Position numbers and translations under genes: made by a program | Notes under the pieces: generated by a model | What the model was told of the DNA's origin: nothing | The model's input: only the letters and a program-made list of their open reading frames with translations | Database searches by the model: none | NCBI GenBank assembly: GCA_964424635.1 | Contig: CAYRJC010000002.1 | Coordinates: 1-37,742, forward strand | DNA: 37,742 bases | Direction of reading: 5' to 3' | Source of the DNA: UBA920 sp964424635 | Lineage (GTDB): Bacteria; Patescibacteriota; Doudnabacteria; UBA920 | Shown here: positions 22,093-30,162 of the stretch, one piece after another | Layout: every line of letters starts with the position of its first letter | How positions within the stretch are numbered: the stretch's first letter is position 1

Positions 22093-22995
22093 CTACCGTT
22101 TTTGAGGAGAATTATTATTAGCGGCAGAACGAATTGATTCTAGCATGTCAGGAGCAATATTGAGCGTTCCCACTCTTCCTTCTTCTGCAAATTTATTCAT
22201 TGCTAAAGCAAAAATAGTTCCTGAATCCATACCTTGATAAGCACCTAACTCTTTTTTCTTAGCATCTGCTTTTGCTTTTGCCTCTTTAAGCAAGTTGGCA
22301 CTTTGAGCTTCGATTAATTCAGCACGTTGAGTTTCTAAAAGCATTTTAGTTTCTGCTTCATACTTCCTAAGCTTGCGTTCTTCTTCGGCGTTAGACATTC
22401 TGCGAGTAGCGATTGCCTTATCCGCGTCAGAAAGTAACTGCTCGCGTTCGATAGCTTCAAATGCATCATCCACATTAGAATTCTCTGGAGAAACACCATC
22501 CACAAACACCTGCTTAACTTCAACACCAAATTTTTTAAATTCTTCTGTTTTTGTAATCACTGCTGAGGAAATTGATCTAGCCAAAACAGTAACATCAGCC
22601 ATATGTGCTTTCAAAATTTTTTCTTGAACTTGAGAGCGGGCGATTGACTGAACCATTTTCTCAATTTTACTATCGAGATTAGTTAAAACCATGGGGTCCA
22701 CATATTCACTTTTTTTAGAAAGATCGATAGTGAAATCATGTTCCTTGGTTACTTCTTCGGGAAGCAAAACGATTGATAACATTCCCTGAACATTTAGTGA
22801 CTGGTTGTCACTAGTTCGCTCAGTAAAATCAAAAGTGACAGTGCGTTCTGCGGTTGGAACACTAGCGAATCTAGACCTAGGCGTAACTAAAAAAGTTTTC
22901 CCTTTTCCACTAGAAACAACTGAGCCACTCACGATCTTCATGACATAATCCTTCAACGACGACGGTTTAAAAATTCCAAATCCAAATACTTTCAT
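22093..22995 (-). CDS. SPFH/Band 7 domain protein without membrane anchor
   Basis: A 300-residue SPFH (prohibitin/flotillin) domain protein. The domain spans about 20-190 (TVTFDFTERTSDNQSLNVQG, later FGVEVKQVFVDGVSPEN), followed by a charged coiled coil (about 190-265) and a short tail. Unlike stomatins it has no N-terminal hydrophobic anchor, so it may associate with membranes only peripherally. GGAGG lies just upstream of the ATG. It is first in an operon with the NAD kinase-like gene and behind a long 5' leader (about 220 nt). Scaffold function is inferred from the family. Confidence 0.88.
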   Translation of the reverse strand: MKVFGFGIFKPSSLKDYVMKIVSGSVVSSGKGKTFLVTPRSRFASVPTAERTVTFDFTERTSDNQSLNVQGMLSIVLLPEEVTKEHDFTIDLSKKSEYVDPMVLTNLDSKIEKMVQSIARSQVQEKILKAHMADVTVLARSISSAVITKTEEFKKFGVEVKQVFVDGVSPENSNVDDAFEAIEREQLLSDADKAIATRRMSNAEEERKLRKYEAETKMLLETQRAELIEAQSANLLKEAKAKADAKKKELGAYQGMDSGTIFALAMNKFAEEGRVGTLNIAPDMLESIRSAANNNSPQKR

Positions 22996-23221
22996 AATTC
23001 CTCCGACTATTTTGTTAAAGATAGTTCTACTTTTACCTTTTTAAAAATGAGCAGAACCCGCTTTAAAGAACATATCAATATTCATCAAGGTAGATTCTTC
23101 TTATAAATTCAAATTATTCTTAAAGATTAAGGCCTATTATCCACAAAAAACATAATCTTCATAAGCCCATAAAAGTATTTATTTCTAGGCAATTTAATCT
23201 ACTTATCAAACTTATATCCTG

Positions 23222-23250
23222 AGTATATATCAGTATTTACTTAGTGTCAA
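23222..23250 (-). promoter_or_regulatory. Promoter of the SPFH/NAD kinase operon
   Basis: Minus strand TTGACA (23250-23245), 17 bp, TATACT (23227-23222). Confidence 0.8.
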
Positions 23251-23341
23251 GTCTACACTTAATAAAATATTTATGTTCTTATTTTTGAGTTTAGATAGAA
23301 TTTATATACCTAATTTAAAAAATTTATGCGATAAAATAAAA

Positions 23342-23359
23342 AAGCACTTTTAAATGCTT
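23342..23359 (-). terminator. Terminator of the small lipoprotein gene
   Basis: Stem AAGCA/TGCTT with an 8-nt loop and T6 on the minus strand, 40 bp after the stop. Confidence 0.65.
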
Positions 23360-23398
23360 CTTTATAAATGTTTTTTAATTTATAACCCTACCTCTATC

Positions 23399-23812
23399 TT
23401 ACTGGTAGAAGAACTGATCAGGCTGTTGCTTTATAGATATTTGGTTGTTTAAAAAATTAACTCCTAAGTAAATTCCTTTTCTAGTATTTACCTCAATCTC
23501 TTCTTTAATTGATTTGCTTGGTATTTCTATTAATAAAACATCACCTTCATTAACCTCAATACTAACAGAATCGGTAAATGCATTTAAGGGATTAGACTTA
23601 AGGGTTTTATTAAAAACTTTTTTACCGTCAACAGATACTATCACCCCTTCTCCATCAAAACCAGCTTGAAAATCAATAGTTACCTTAGATTGTTTATTTT
23701 GATTATTCATAGAATCATTGTTTGTATTTGACATAACATTATCGTAAGTTGGTTTAAACTGACACGAAGACGAAATAAATATTAATGAAATAACTATGAT
23801 TATTATTCTCAT
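23399..23812 (-). CDS. Small lipoprotein, unknown
   Basis: A 137-residue exported protein: a short signal (MRIIIIVISLIF) and a lipobox ending ISSSC with Cys17, then an Asn-rich linker (NTNNDSMNNQNKQ) and a beta-rich domain (VTIDFQAGFDGEGVIVSVDG to FLNNQISIKQQ). The strand pattern suggests a small immunoglobulin-like or jelly-roll fold, but no family was recognised. Likely attached to the outer membrane face of the cell. Single-gene unit. Confidence 0.75.
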   Translation of the reverse strand: MRIIIIVISLIFISSSCQFKPTYDNVMSNTNNDSMNNQNKQSKVTIDFQAGFDGEGVIVSVDGKKVFNKTLKSNPLNAFTDSVSIEVNEGDVLLIEIPSKSIKEEIEVNTRKGIYLGVNFLNNQISIKQQPDQFFYQ

Positions 23813-23851
23813 ATAAATATTGTAGCAATAATAAGATAAAACCTGAAATCT

Positions 23852-23880
23852 TTGACCCTCATTGTATCCAGTGATACGAT
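23852..23880 (+). promoter_or_regulatory. Promoter giving a leaderless mRNA
   Basis: TTGACC (23852-23857), 17 bp, extended -10 TGaTACGAT (TACGAT 23875-23880), then exactly 6 nt to the ATG at 23887, so transcription should start at or next to the start codon. Confidence 0.8.
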
Positions 23881-23886
23881 GATTGT

Positions 23887-24528
23887 ATGAAAATTACCCA
23901 GCCAAAAACAAACCCAAAAGTTTTAACACAACTTACATCACTACTCAAATCCCCTACAAGTACAGATAAGCTCGACGCCTTTCTGAAAAAATCCAAAAAA
24001 TATTCTCTAGGACCGGATGCTATGGAATTATTTATAAAATACGATTACATTAGTCTCGCTACTTCTTATACAGAAAAATTCTATGGGATAGATGCCGCCA
24101 TGACTCGACGCCTTATAAAAAGCAGACAATTATTAGGAAACTTTAGCAGTCATTCGTTCGTTGATTTACCAAAGACAATGCTTGATCAAATAATAAACCT
24201 AACCGGTGGTTTAAGCGTAGCGCGGGTAAATCTTGCCAACTTTATCGCCAAAGACCAAGAAGCTGTAATGACCAAACTCGTAGCAAAATTTAAAGATGAT
24301 ATTTTGTTAAGTATTTCCGAACAACTAGATTCTATTAATGGCCTTACCAACAAAATGGCATTAAAAATTATGAAGTATTTACCGCCAAAATATGACAAGT
24401 ACCTTGCAGTAGTTTGTGAAAATCTTAATAACTACCCGCTTTTAAACAAAAAACAATTTCAAAAAGATCTGGACAAAAATGGCTTTACCAGACTCACCAA
24501 AAAATATAGCAAGCAATTTGATTTATAA
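23887..24528 (+). CDS. Hypothetical helical protein
   Basis: A 213-residue protein that looks all-helical, with repeated amphipathic helices (LTQLTSLLKSPTSTDKLDAF, LDQIINLTGGLSVARVNLAN, MALKIMKYLPPKYDKYLAVV) reminiscent of HEAT- or ARM-type repeats. No catalytic motif or family recognised. The start is set by the promoter 6 nt upstream. The next gene, a methyltransferase, starts 20 nt downstream on the same strand, so the two may form an operon. Confidence 0.7.
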   Translation: MKITQPKTNPKVLTQLTSLLKSPTSTDKLDAFLKKSKKYSLGPDAMELFIKYDYISLATSYTEKFYGIDAAMTRRLIKSRQLLGNFSSHSFVDLPKTMLDQIINLTGGLSVARVNLANFIAKDQEAVMTKLVAKFKDDILLSISEQLDSINGLTNKMALKIMKYLPPKYDKYLAVVCENLNNYPLLNKKQFQKDLDKNGFTRLTKKYSKQFDL

Positions 24529-24548
24529 ATAAAGTAAATTAATCTTAC

Positions 24549-25311
24549 ATGGAACAGGTTTTACAACAATCCCGCACTGGAAACTTTGGCAGGCTGGCAT
24601 CTAATTATCAATTGGGACGCAAGGGTATACCAGAAAATATTATTCAATACTTGTGGTCACTTAATTCTAAAACAAATCCAGAAATACTGGATATTGGCTG
24701 TGGTACTGGGATTCCCACTCGTCAACTTGCAAACTATAAAGCTAATATCACAGCTATAGATATAGATAAGACCATGATTGATGTAGCACTAATGAGTCCT
24801 TTTCCAAATATTAAATACGAGATTAGTCCAGCTAACCGTCTTTCATTTAAAGAAAACTCTTTTGACATAATTACTATATTTAGCGCTTTTCACTGGTTTT
24901 CATCCCAAAATAATGTATTAAATGAAATTTTCCGAGTTCTTAAACCTAATGGTTTAATCTTTATTTTGAATAAAAATGATGTTGGAGATTTTTGGTCTGG
25001 CCACAGGAGTATAATAGAAAAATATGCAAAAGGAACAATACAGAGAATCAAAAAAGACTACAACCCTCAATATACTTTAAAAAGCTCTGGGTTCAAAAAT
25101 ATAAATACAAAAAGGTTTTGAAACTTCAGAATTTTATACTTTGGATCAAATGATGTCTTACCTGCAATCCGTCAGTGCATGGAATTTAATCTCTTCTGAA
25201 TTAAAACCCCACGCAGAGATGGAATTGAAAAAATATTGTATTTCTAAAATATTAGACAATAATTTAATTGAAAGAAAAATTAAACTCGATGTATGCACAA
25301 GCTACATCTAA
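24549..25311 (+). pseudogene. Class I methyltransferase, frameshifted
   Basis: A methyltransferase with motif I EILDIGCGTGIPTRQLANYK and motif IV-like ITIFSAFHWF, plus FRVLKPNGLIFIL. The frame stops at 25121. The next frame continues without interruption from 25114 (GFETSEFYTLDQMMSYLQSV) to a stop at 25309-25311, giving the usual C-terminal cap of this family. One extra A in the run at 25109-25113 accounts for the break. As in the VOC gene at 16572, the error sits in a homopolymer and the rest is well kept, so either a fresh mutation or an assembly error. Intact, it would be about 253 residues. Substrate unknown. Confidence 0.85.
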
Positions 25312-25336
25312 TTTACAATAATTATAATAAAACTAT

Positions 25337-25702
25337 ATGAAAACCTACAAAAATATAGACCAATACATTAAAGACCACCCGAAGAATGTTCAGACTATTT
25401 TACAAAAACTTCGTACAGAAATAAAAACCACAGCGCCAAAAGCAGAAGAAGTGATAAAATACGGCATCCCTACATACGTTCTTCATGGCAATCTTATTCA
25501 TTTTGGTGGCTACAAAACCCACATCGGTCTTTACCCCGGGCCGAAAACCATCATGAAGTTCGAAAAAGAGTTATCAAAATATGAATTATCAAAAGGAACT
25601 ATCCGCTTCCCAATCGACCAGCCACTTCCATTTACTTTAATTAAAAAAATTGTTAGGTATAGAGTAAAAGCAAATCTAGAAAAAGTTAAAAATAAAAAAT
25701 GA
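25337..25702 (+). CDS. DUF1801 protein, YdhG-type
   Basis: A 121-residue DUF1801/YdhG-like protein: YKNIDQYIKDHPKNVQTILQ, then EEVIKYGIPTYVLHGNLIHF, HIGLYPGP and the C-terminal GTIRFPIDQPLPFTLIKKIV. This is the iron-chaperone-like branch (frataxin-like fold) found in many bacteria, without proven function here. Its stop overlaps the start of the next small gene by 4 nt (ATGA), so the two are translationally coupled. TATAAT (25323-25328) lies 8 nt before the ATG, another possible leaderless start. Confidence 0.9.
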   Translation: MKTYKNIDQYIKDHPKNVQTILQKLRTEIKTTAPKAEEVIKYGIPTYVLHGNLIHFGGYKTHIGLYPGPKTIMKFEKELSKYELSKGTIRFPIDQPLPFTLIKKIVRYRVKANLEKVKNKK

Positions 25703-25857
25703 AACTCAAACAAGACAAATACAGAAAAGACCGTGGCGGAAGTTCCAAACTTTTAGATATTAGCTGCAAAAGAAAACGTCACCATTTATTTTATTACCAA
25801 AAAGACGGTCCGGGGATTATAAAGCGTCTATATCTAGACAGAATCTACCCGATATAA
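25699..25857 (+). CDS. Small basic protein, 52 residues
   Basis: A 52-codon frame overlapping the DUF1801 stop by ATGA. It is strongly basic (MKLKQDKYRKDRGGSSKL, then CKRKRHHLFYYQKDGPGIIK and RLYLDRIYPI). The C-terminal DGPG..KR.YLDRI looks conserved-type rather than random. No family name is certain. The coupling makes it a likely real partner of the DUF1801 protein; a nucleic-acid-binding role is only suggested by charge. Confidence 0.7.
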   Translation: MKLKQDKYRKDRGGSSKLLDISCKRKRHHLFYYQKDGPGIIKRLYLDRIYPI

Positions 25858-25889
25858 TAAAACTAAGTAAATTTTAAAATCTTCAAACA

Positions 25890-26171
25890 ATGTTCACTTA
25901 TTACCTGATAATCTTAATTGTATTTTTGATCAACTTAATGGCATTCATATTTGTCGGCTTAGACAAGAAGCGCAGCATGAATAATGGCGACCGGATAAAA
26001 GAAGTTAATTTATTTTTGTGGGCAATATTTTTTGGATCTCCGGGCGTACTTATAGGAATGTTGTTTTACCGGCACAAAACCCAAAAAATGCAGTTTATTT
26101 TTGGAATCATGGTATTACTACTACAACAAATCGCCCTGTTATTTTTGCTTTCAAAAAACTTGATATCTTAA
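25890..26171 (+). CDS. DUF1294 membrane protein
   Basis: A 93-residue DUF1294 protein with hydrophobic segments at about 3-25, 43-62 and 70-90. The family marker VGLDKKRSMNNGDRIKE between the first two and FGSPGVLIGMLFYRHKT are present. In other bacteria the domain often follows a cold-shock domain; here it stands alone. Function unknown. It ends in a strong bidirectional terminator. Confidence 0.9.
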   Translation: MFTYYLIILIVFLINLMAFIFVGLDKKRSMNNGDRIKEVNLFLWAIFFGSPGVLIGMLFYRHKTQKMQFIFGIMVLLLQQIALLFLLSKNLIS

Positions 26172-26180
26172 ATCTTTAAA

Positions 26181-26204
26181 AAAACACCAGTGATCTGGTG
26201 TTTT
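26181..26204. terminator. Bidirectional terminator
   Basis: A 10-bp stem AAAACACCAG/CTGGTGTTTT with a 4-nt loop, between the convergent DUF1294 and NqrB-FNR genes. Confidence 0.9.
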
Positions 26205-26208
26205 AATT

Positions 26209-27729
26209 TTAATAACCTGGAAAATAATCAGTTTTTATTGCTGTTCTGCTTACCCCTAAAGTCGATACTAATAATTTTTTGTAAACTTCAACCATAGCCG
26301 GAGGGCCAGATATATAATACTCGCGATCTATAAAATCAGGGATCTCTTGAGTTATCATTTCTTTAGTAATATACCCTGTTTTACCATTCCAATCTGAAGG
26401 AATAGGGGCTCCGTTAGGAACAGATAAAATATAAATTGTTTTTACGCCAATCTGTTTAGCCGATTCAAATATATCCTTATAAACAAATTCTGACGGATCA
26501 GCACTTAAATAAAATAGAATAAAATCTCGTTGTTCTTTTTTATCAACCATGTTTTTTATCATGCTTCGAAAAGGCGTAATACCAACGCCGCCTGCTATGC
26601 CAACAACTTTTTTGCTTACATCTTTAGGCAAATTGAATTCTCCGGATAGAGTACCAGCAACTACTTCGTCTCCGGGATTTAAAGAGACCAATGCTTTTTT
26701 AAAAGAACTAGAGTCTACAGGAATCTTAACTCCTAAGTGAATTTCTTTTTCAGTAGGAGCTGAAGCAATGGTAAAATAACGGCGGTTGCCGCGAGTATCG
26801 CTTGGATTGTGACCCAAAGTCCATTCCATATACTGCCCGGCAGTAAATGCAAATTGCTTGTCTGGGACAAACACAAAATCATATACCGAAGGAGCAAGTT
26901 GCAACTTCTCCTTAAGCTTTAAAATTAATTTCTGTTTCGGACTAACTATATAGGCAAAAATATTACCCACCACCAGGGCTAACTCTGGAGTACTGTAAAT
27001 TTTTCCTATATGAAAAGATACACCAAATAATAGTCCAACCAAAACCCCGTAAGTCAACCTTGATTTAAAAGTTGGCGGCATGGTTGATGGTTCTGTAAGC
27101 ATTACACTTCCAAAAAAAATAATTGGCCATGAACTAAATGCTAACCTTATAGAATTAAAAAACTCTTCTCCATAAATAATATTAGTTATTACAATTGCGC
27201 TTAAAGATACAAATAGAAAAGTAATAAACAAATCAAATCTGTGAATCTTCCTTACAATTAGCAACCCAACAACAGCCACAATCGGAAGCATAATACTGCT
27301 CCCAACCCACCAAGTAGGCAAAACCAATCCCGCAAACCCAACTAACAATGCAGCAATAGCAGCTGGGTTAAAAACGTGCTTTCCTCTAATATTTAAAATA
27401 AACTTGCTGCTCATTGCCAAAATAGCAATCAGTACCAATACTACATATGCAAGCAAAGTTGTAGCGGGCGGAAAAATTAAAAACAAAATTAAAGCTGTGA
27501 TATAACAAGATTCAACATTCAAAGGAACTTTGAATAAATAACCAAGTAGAATATTAGTCCACATACAAGCCATCAACAGAACTAACAATGACAATAACAT
27601 ATACCATCCATTAAAAGGCAGGATTCCTGAAAAAGCAAAACCTATTGCCATCAAAGCAATAACAAATAATCCGTATAAAACCAACCGGTACATTGTTATG
27701 GAATTCAAAAATTTATCTATATATGACAT
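26209..27729 (-). CDS. NqrB/RnfD-like membrane domain fused to FNR-type reductase
   Basis: A 506-residue fusion. Residues 1-265 form about nine membrane segments of the NqrB/RnfD kind, with KHVFNPAAIA and MLTEPSTMPPTFKSRLTYG. Residues about 270-506 are a ferredoxin-NADP reductase module: RRYFTIASAP (FAD), VGIAGGVGITPFRSM (NAD(P)H pocket) and YYISGPPAMV. It should pass electrons from cytoplasmic NAD(P)H through FAD to the membrane domain and on to an outside flavoprotein. The usual SGAT flavinylation motif is not seen in the membrane half. It is the last gene of an operon with ApbE (7 nt gap) and an FMN-binding protein, which fits an extracytosolic flavin electron chain. Confidence 0.9.
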   Translation of the reverse strand: MSYIDKFLNSITMYRLVLYGLFVIALMAIGFAFSGILPFNGWYMLLSLLVLLMACMWTNILLGYLFKVPLNVESCYITALILFLIFPPATTLLAYVVLVLIAILAMSSKFILNIRGKHVFNPAAIAALLVGFAGLVLPTWWVGSSIMLPIVAVVGLLIVRKIHRFDLFITFLFVSLSAIVITNIIYGEEFFNSIRLAFSSWPIIFFGSVMLTEPSTMPPTFKSRLTYGVLVGLLFGVSFHIGKIYSTPELALVVGNIFAYIVSPKQKLILKLKEKLQLAPSVYDFVFVPDKQFAFTAGQYMEWTLGHNPSDTRGNRRYFTIASAPTEKEIHLGVKIPVDSSSFKKALVSLNPGDEVVAGTLSGEFNLPKDVSKKVVGIAGGVGITPFRSMIKNMVDKKEQRDFILFYLSADPSEFVYKDIFESAKQIGVKTIYILSVPNGAPIPSDWNGKTGYITKEMITQEIPDFIDREYYISGPPAMVEVYKKLLVSTLGVSRTAIKTDYFPGY

Positions 27730-27736
27730 ATTAAAA

Positions 27737-28624
27737 TTATTTATAAAATAGCTCGGCCGGAAAATTTACAGATTTATTTATAGAACCATCTGTATACATT
27801 ATAAGGTATTCAAAAGAAAAATCATCTGCAAATATTTCTGGCTCGCAAAAAAATAACCCAGTAGCTAAACCATCTGAAATTAAGCCAGTTTTTGCCACAA
27901 CCCAGGTACCAGCAATATGATCCGGAGACTTGAGAGTATCGGGATTAATAATATGATTATATCCTTCCCACTTTCTTCTATTACCCGAGGATGAACATAA
28001 ACTTTGGTTTAAAATTTTTGCAACACCTATTGCCTGAGAAGTACCCATTGGATTCTCTAATGCAACCTCCAAAAACTTTCCGTCTGGATTTTTATAGACC
28101 ATATCCCCTCCCGCATCTACGCAAAAATATTCTAGCTTATAATTTTCTATTACTTCTACCACGAGATCAACCAGATAACCTTTTCCAGCTGCGCCTACAT
28201 CCAATAAAGCTGGCTGCAAAAAAATAATTTCTGGATAGTTAAGTTGAATAACTTTTTCCCAAGGCAAAGGCTGAGTAAGTTCTTTTGCTTGCAAAGAGTA
28301 AAAGGCATCATAGCCGGCTTGCTCTAAAGTTTTTCCAATTAACGGAGTAACCCTACCTTTGGTTAATTGGTATAGTTTTTTGTAAAAATCAAATAATTCT
28401 CGGGCATCATCCGGAAATAAATAAGTTCCGCCTTGATGATTTTCATTTAGTGAAATTTTAGAAACTAACGAATCTTCCTTAAACCTTGAATAAACTTGAT
28501 CGAACTCCTCTATTCTTTTATCAATATCTGCTCTTAGTTTTCTTTGAGATATGTCGGTTAACAAGGAGTCATCAAAAATATCTATAACCCAATGTGTTCC
28601 GATAGCTTCAAAATTATACTGCAC
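27737..28624 (-). CDS. apbE: FAD:protein FMN transferase
   Basis: A 295-residue ApbE family flavin transferase, which moves FMN from FAD onto a Ser/Thr of partner proteins. Family marks: FDQVYSRFKEDSLVSKISLN, LLDVGAAGKGYLVDLV, FCVDAGGDMVY, CSSSGNRRKWEGYNHIINP and ISDGLATGLFF. No signal peptide or lipobox is present although its supposed substrate domain is outside the cell, so modification may take place inside or the enzyme may be exported another way. It lies between the FMN-binding protein gene (8 nt) and the NqrB-FNR gene (7 nt), and is the maturation enzyme of this system. Confidence 0.93.
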   Translation of the reverse strand: MQYNFEAIGTHWVIDIFDDSLLTDISQRKLRADIDKRIEEFDQVYSRFKEDSLVSKISLNENHQGGTYLFPDDARELFDFYKKLYQLTKGRVTPLIGKTLEQAGYDAFYSLQAKELTQPLPWEKVIQLNYPEIIFLQPALLDVGAAGKGYLVDLVVEVIENYKLEYFCVDAGGDMVYKNPDGKFLEVALENPMGTSQAIGVAKILNQSLCSSSGNRRKWEGYNHIINPDTLKSPDHIAGTWVVAKTGLISDGLATGLFFCEPEIFADDFSFEYLIMYTDGSINKSVNFPAELFYK

Positions 28625-28632
28625 AAATTTAT

Positions 28633-29151
28633 TTAAGAATTAGCCTGAGATTTGATTTTTTCTAAAGCAGCATTAAACCCAGCTGGAGTTAAGGAAGAAC
28701 CCGCGACTTTGCTTAACTTTAAATTAGCAATACTCTTACCAGTAACGTACTGCTTATAGTTATTAATAAATTCTTTTTGAAATTGAGTAGAAGCCGGAGA
28801 AGATGATTCCCCTTTCACAGAAGAACTAGTTATAACTCCATTAGATAAAGTCAAAGTAACGGCAATCTCTTCACGGCCGCCGGGAGAATTATAAGATCCA
28901 GTTGCAGAATATGTACCGTCTTTGTAAGATGATTCAGCACTTTCGGAGCTTGAAGAATTAGATGTCTGATTTGTAGAATTATTAACATTTTCTTCAGTCG
29001 CTGAAGTACCATTCTGAGCACTCTGTGAATCATTTTCTGAGCTACGCTTGCTGTAAACTACAACTGCAAAATAAATTAATACTACTAAAAACCCCACCCC
29101 AGCAATTAATGGAAGCTTACTCTTACTTTTATTTGGAATCATTTCTGGCAT
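28633..29151 (-). CDS. Membrane-anchored FMN-binding domain protein
   Basis: A 172-residue protein: one N-terminal membrane anchor (about 14-34, PLIAGVGFLVVLIYFAVVVY), a long Ser/Asn/Thr-rich spacer (about 36-72), and an FMN_bind domain (YKDGTYSATGSYNSPGGREE onward). The flavinylation site of this family (SGAT-type) aligns with AGSSLTPAGF, so the acceptor would be Ser153 instead of Thr. It should carry covalent FMN outside the membrane, attached by ApbE, and accept electrons from the NqrB-FNR protein. First gene of the operon; extended -10 (TGgTATTAT) about 50 bp upstream. The spacer may bridge a thick cell envelope. Confidence 0.88.
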   Translation of the reverse strand: MPEMIPNKSKSKLPLIAGVGFLVVLIYFAVVVYSKRSSENDSQSAQNGTSATEENVNNSTNQTSNSSSSESAESSYKDGTYSATGSYNSPGGREEIAVTLTLSNGVITSSSVKGESSSPASTQFQKEFINNYKQYVTGKSIANLKLSKVAGSSLTPAGFNAALEKIKSQANS

Positions 29152-29303
29152 AATTTTGAATAAATTTAATAATTATCTCTATTTATAATACCATAAAAAC
29201 AACCTATTTATTTCACTAATTTATGGTTTTTTGTCTTTTTTCATATAGTAATATATAGTGTAAATGTTCCAATGATAAAAAAATACTATTATAAAGAGGT
29301 GTT

Positions 29304-29903
29304 ATGAATATTATTCTTTCAACTAGAAATCCTAGCAAAGCAGAGCAAATCCAAAATATTTTTGAAAATTTACCAATTACGGTTTTAACTTTAGAGCAAG
29401 CTAAAATAGAAGGAGAAGGAACTGAAGACGGCGAAACTCTTAAAGAAAACTCTCTAAAAAAAGCAATATTTGCTTATGATAATCTTACAGAAAAAACCTG
29501 GACAATGGCTGATGATACCGGCTTGTTTATCAATGCTCTAAATGGAGCGCCTGGGATCTGGCCTGCACGATGGGCGGGAGAAGATGCTACCACCGATGAA
29601 ATAACTCAATTTACGATTGAGAAAATGAAAGATAAAAATGACCGATCCGCAACCTTCGAAACAGTTGTGACATTAATTTCCCCGGAAGGAAACCAATATT
29701 TTTTTAACGGAGAAGTTAACGGCATATTACTCGAAGCTCCCCGAGTAAAACCACAACCAAAAATGCCTTATAGTCCGTTATTCATTCCTGAGGGAAGCAC
29801 CAAGGTCTGGGCAGAAATGTCAATCGAAGAAGAAAACAGCATATCTCACCGCGGCATTGCTTTTCGAAAAGTTAGAGACTTTCTTCAAGAACACTTGAGC
29901 TGA
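29304..29903 (+). CDS. rdgB: XTP/dITP diphosphatase
   Basis: A 199-residue Ham1/RdgB pyrophosphatase that removes non-canonical purine nucleotides (XTP, dITP). Signature parts: LSTRNPSKAEQIQNIF, TMADDTGLFINALNGAPG, PARWAG and SISHRGIAFRKV. Length is normal. AAGAGGTG precedes the ATG closely. The middle (VKPQPKMPYSPLFIPEG) takes the place of the usual GFGYDP segment, a mild divergence. Single-gene unit with its own terminator. Confidence 0.92.
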   Translation: MNIILSTRNPSKAEQIQNIFENLPITVLTLEQAKIEGEGTEDGETLKENSLKKAIFAYDNLTEKTWTMADDTGLFINALNGAPGIWPARWAGEDATTDEITQFTIEKMKDKNDRSATFETVVTLISPEGNQYFFNGEVNGILLEAPRVKPQPKMPYSPLFIPEGSTKVWAEMSIEEENSISHRGIAFRKVRDFLQEHLS

Positions 29904-29952
29904 AGCACAACTTTCTCTATTAAGTTATTCAGTCAATTGATTGTTAAAAATT

Positions 29953-29971
29953 AACCCTTTTAAAAAGGGTT
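29953..29971 (+). terminator. Terminator of rdgB
   Basis: Stem AACCCTTT/AAAGGGTT with a 3-nt core loop, followed by TTTTATTTT. Confidence 0.85.
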
Positions 29972-29990
29972 TTTATTTTGGTAATTCTTA

Positions 29991-30090
29991 TATAGAAAAA
30001 GGTGTTGCTACGAAAACATCCGTTCGCTACGATTTACCTTCGGTAAATCTGGGTTCTCGAGAGTTTTCTTAAGCAACACCTTTTTCTATA
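29991..30090. repeat. 100-bp palindromic element with 19-bp terminal inverted repeats
   Basis: Perfect 19-bp arms TATAGAAAAAGGTGTTGCT (29991-30009) and AGCAACACCTTTTTCTATA (30072-30090). Inside them GAAAAC/GTTTTC (30012-30017, 30063-30068), a perfect 8-bp hairpin GATTTACC/GGTAAATC (30031-30049) and the 8-bp palindrome TCTCGAGA (30055-30062). It is far larger than the terminators in this window and follows one that already ends rdgB. It may be a MITE-like or REP-like mobile element or a structured RNA; its T-run arm could also terminate transcription. Confidence 0.75.
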
Positions 30091-30108
30091 AATGGCCCAA
30101 CCAAAAAC

Positions 30109-30137
30109 TTGATAAACTGTTAGCTAAAGCGTACGAT
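30109..30137 (+). promoter_or_regulatory. Promoter of the second VOC gene
   Basis: TTGATA (30109-30114), 17 bp, TACGAT (30132-30137). The -10 covers the upstream ATG at 30136, so translation must start later, at 30163. Confidence 0.7.
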
Positions 30138-30162
30138 GATAGTAATTAATCATTTAAATACT

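Larger units (their letters stand above)
22996..23398. other. 403-bp interval: leader of the SPFH operon and lipoprotein terminator
   Basis: It holds a minus-strand promoter at 23222-23250, a roughly 220-nt AT-rich leader of the SPFH gene, and the lipoprotein terminator at 23342-23359. Only very short leader ORFs are present (for example one of 14 codons, MNIDMFFKAGSAHF). No known riboswitch was recognised. Confidence 0.6.

Noticed and set aside
22996..23221. Known riboswitch in the SPFH leader
   Set aside because: The leader is very AT-rich and has no conserved core of any class I could recognise.
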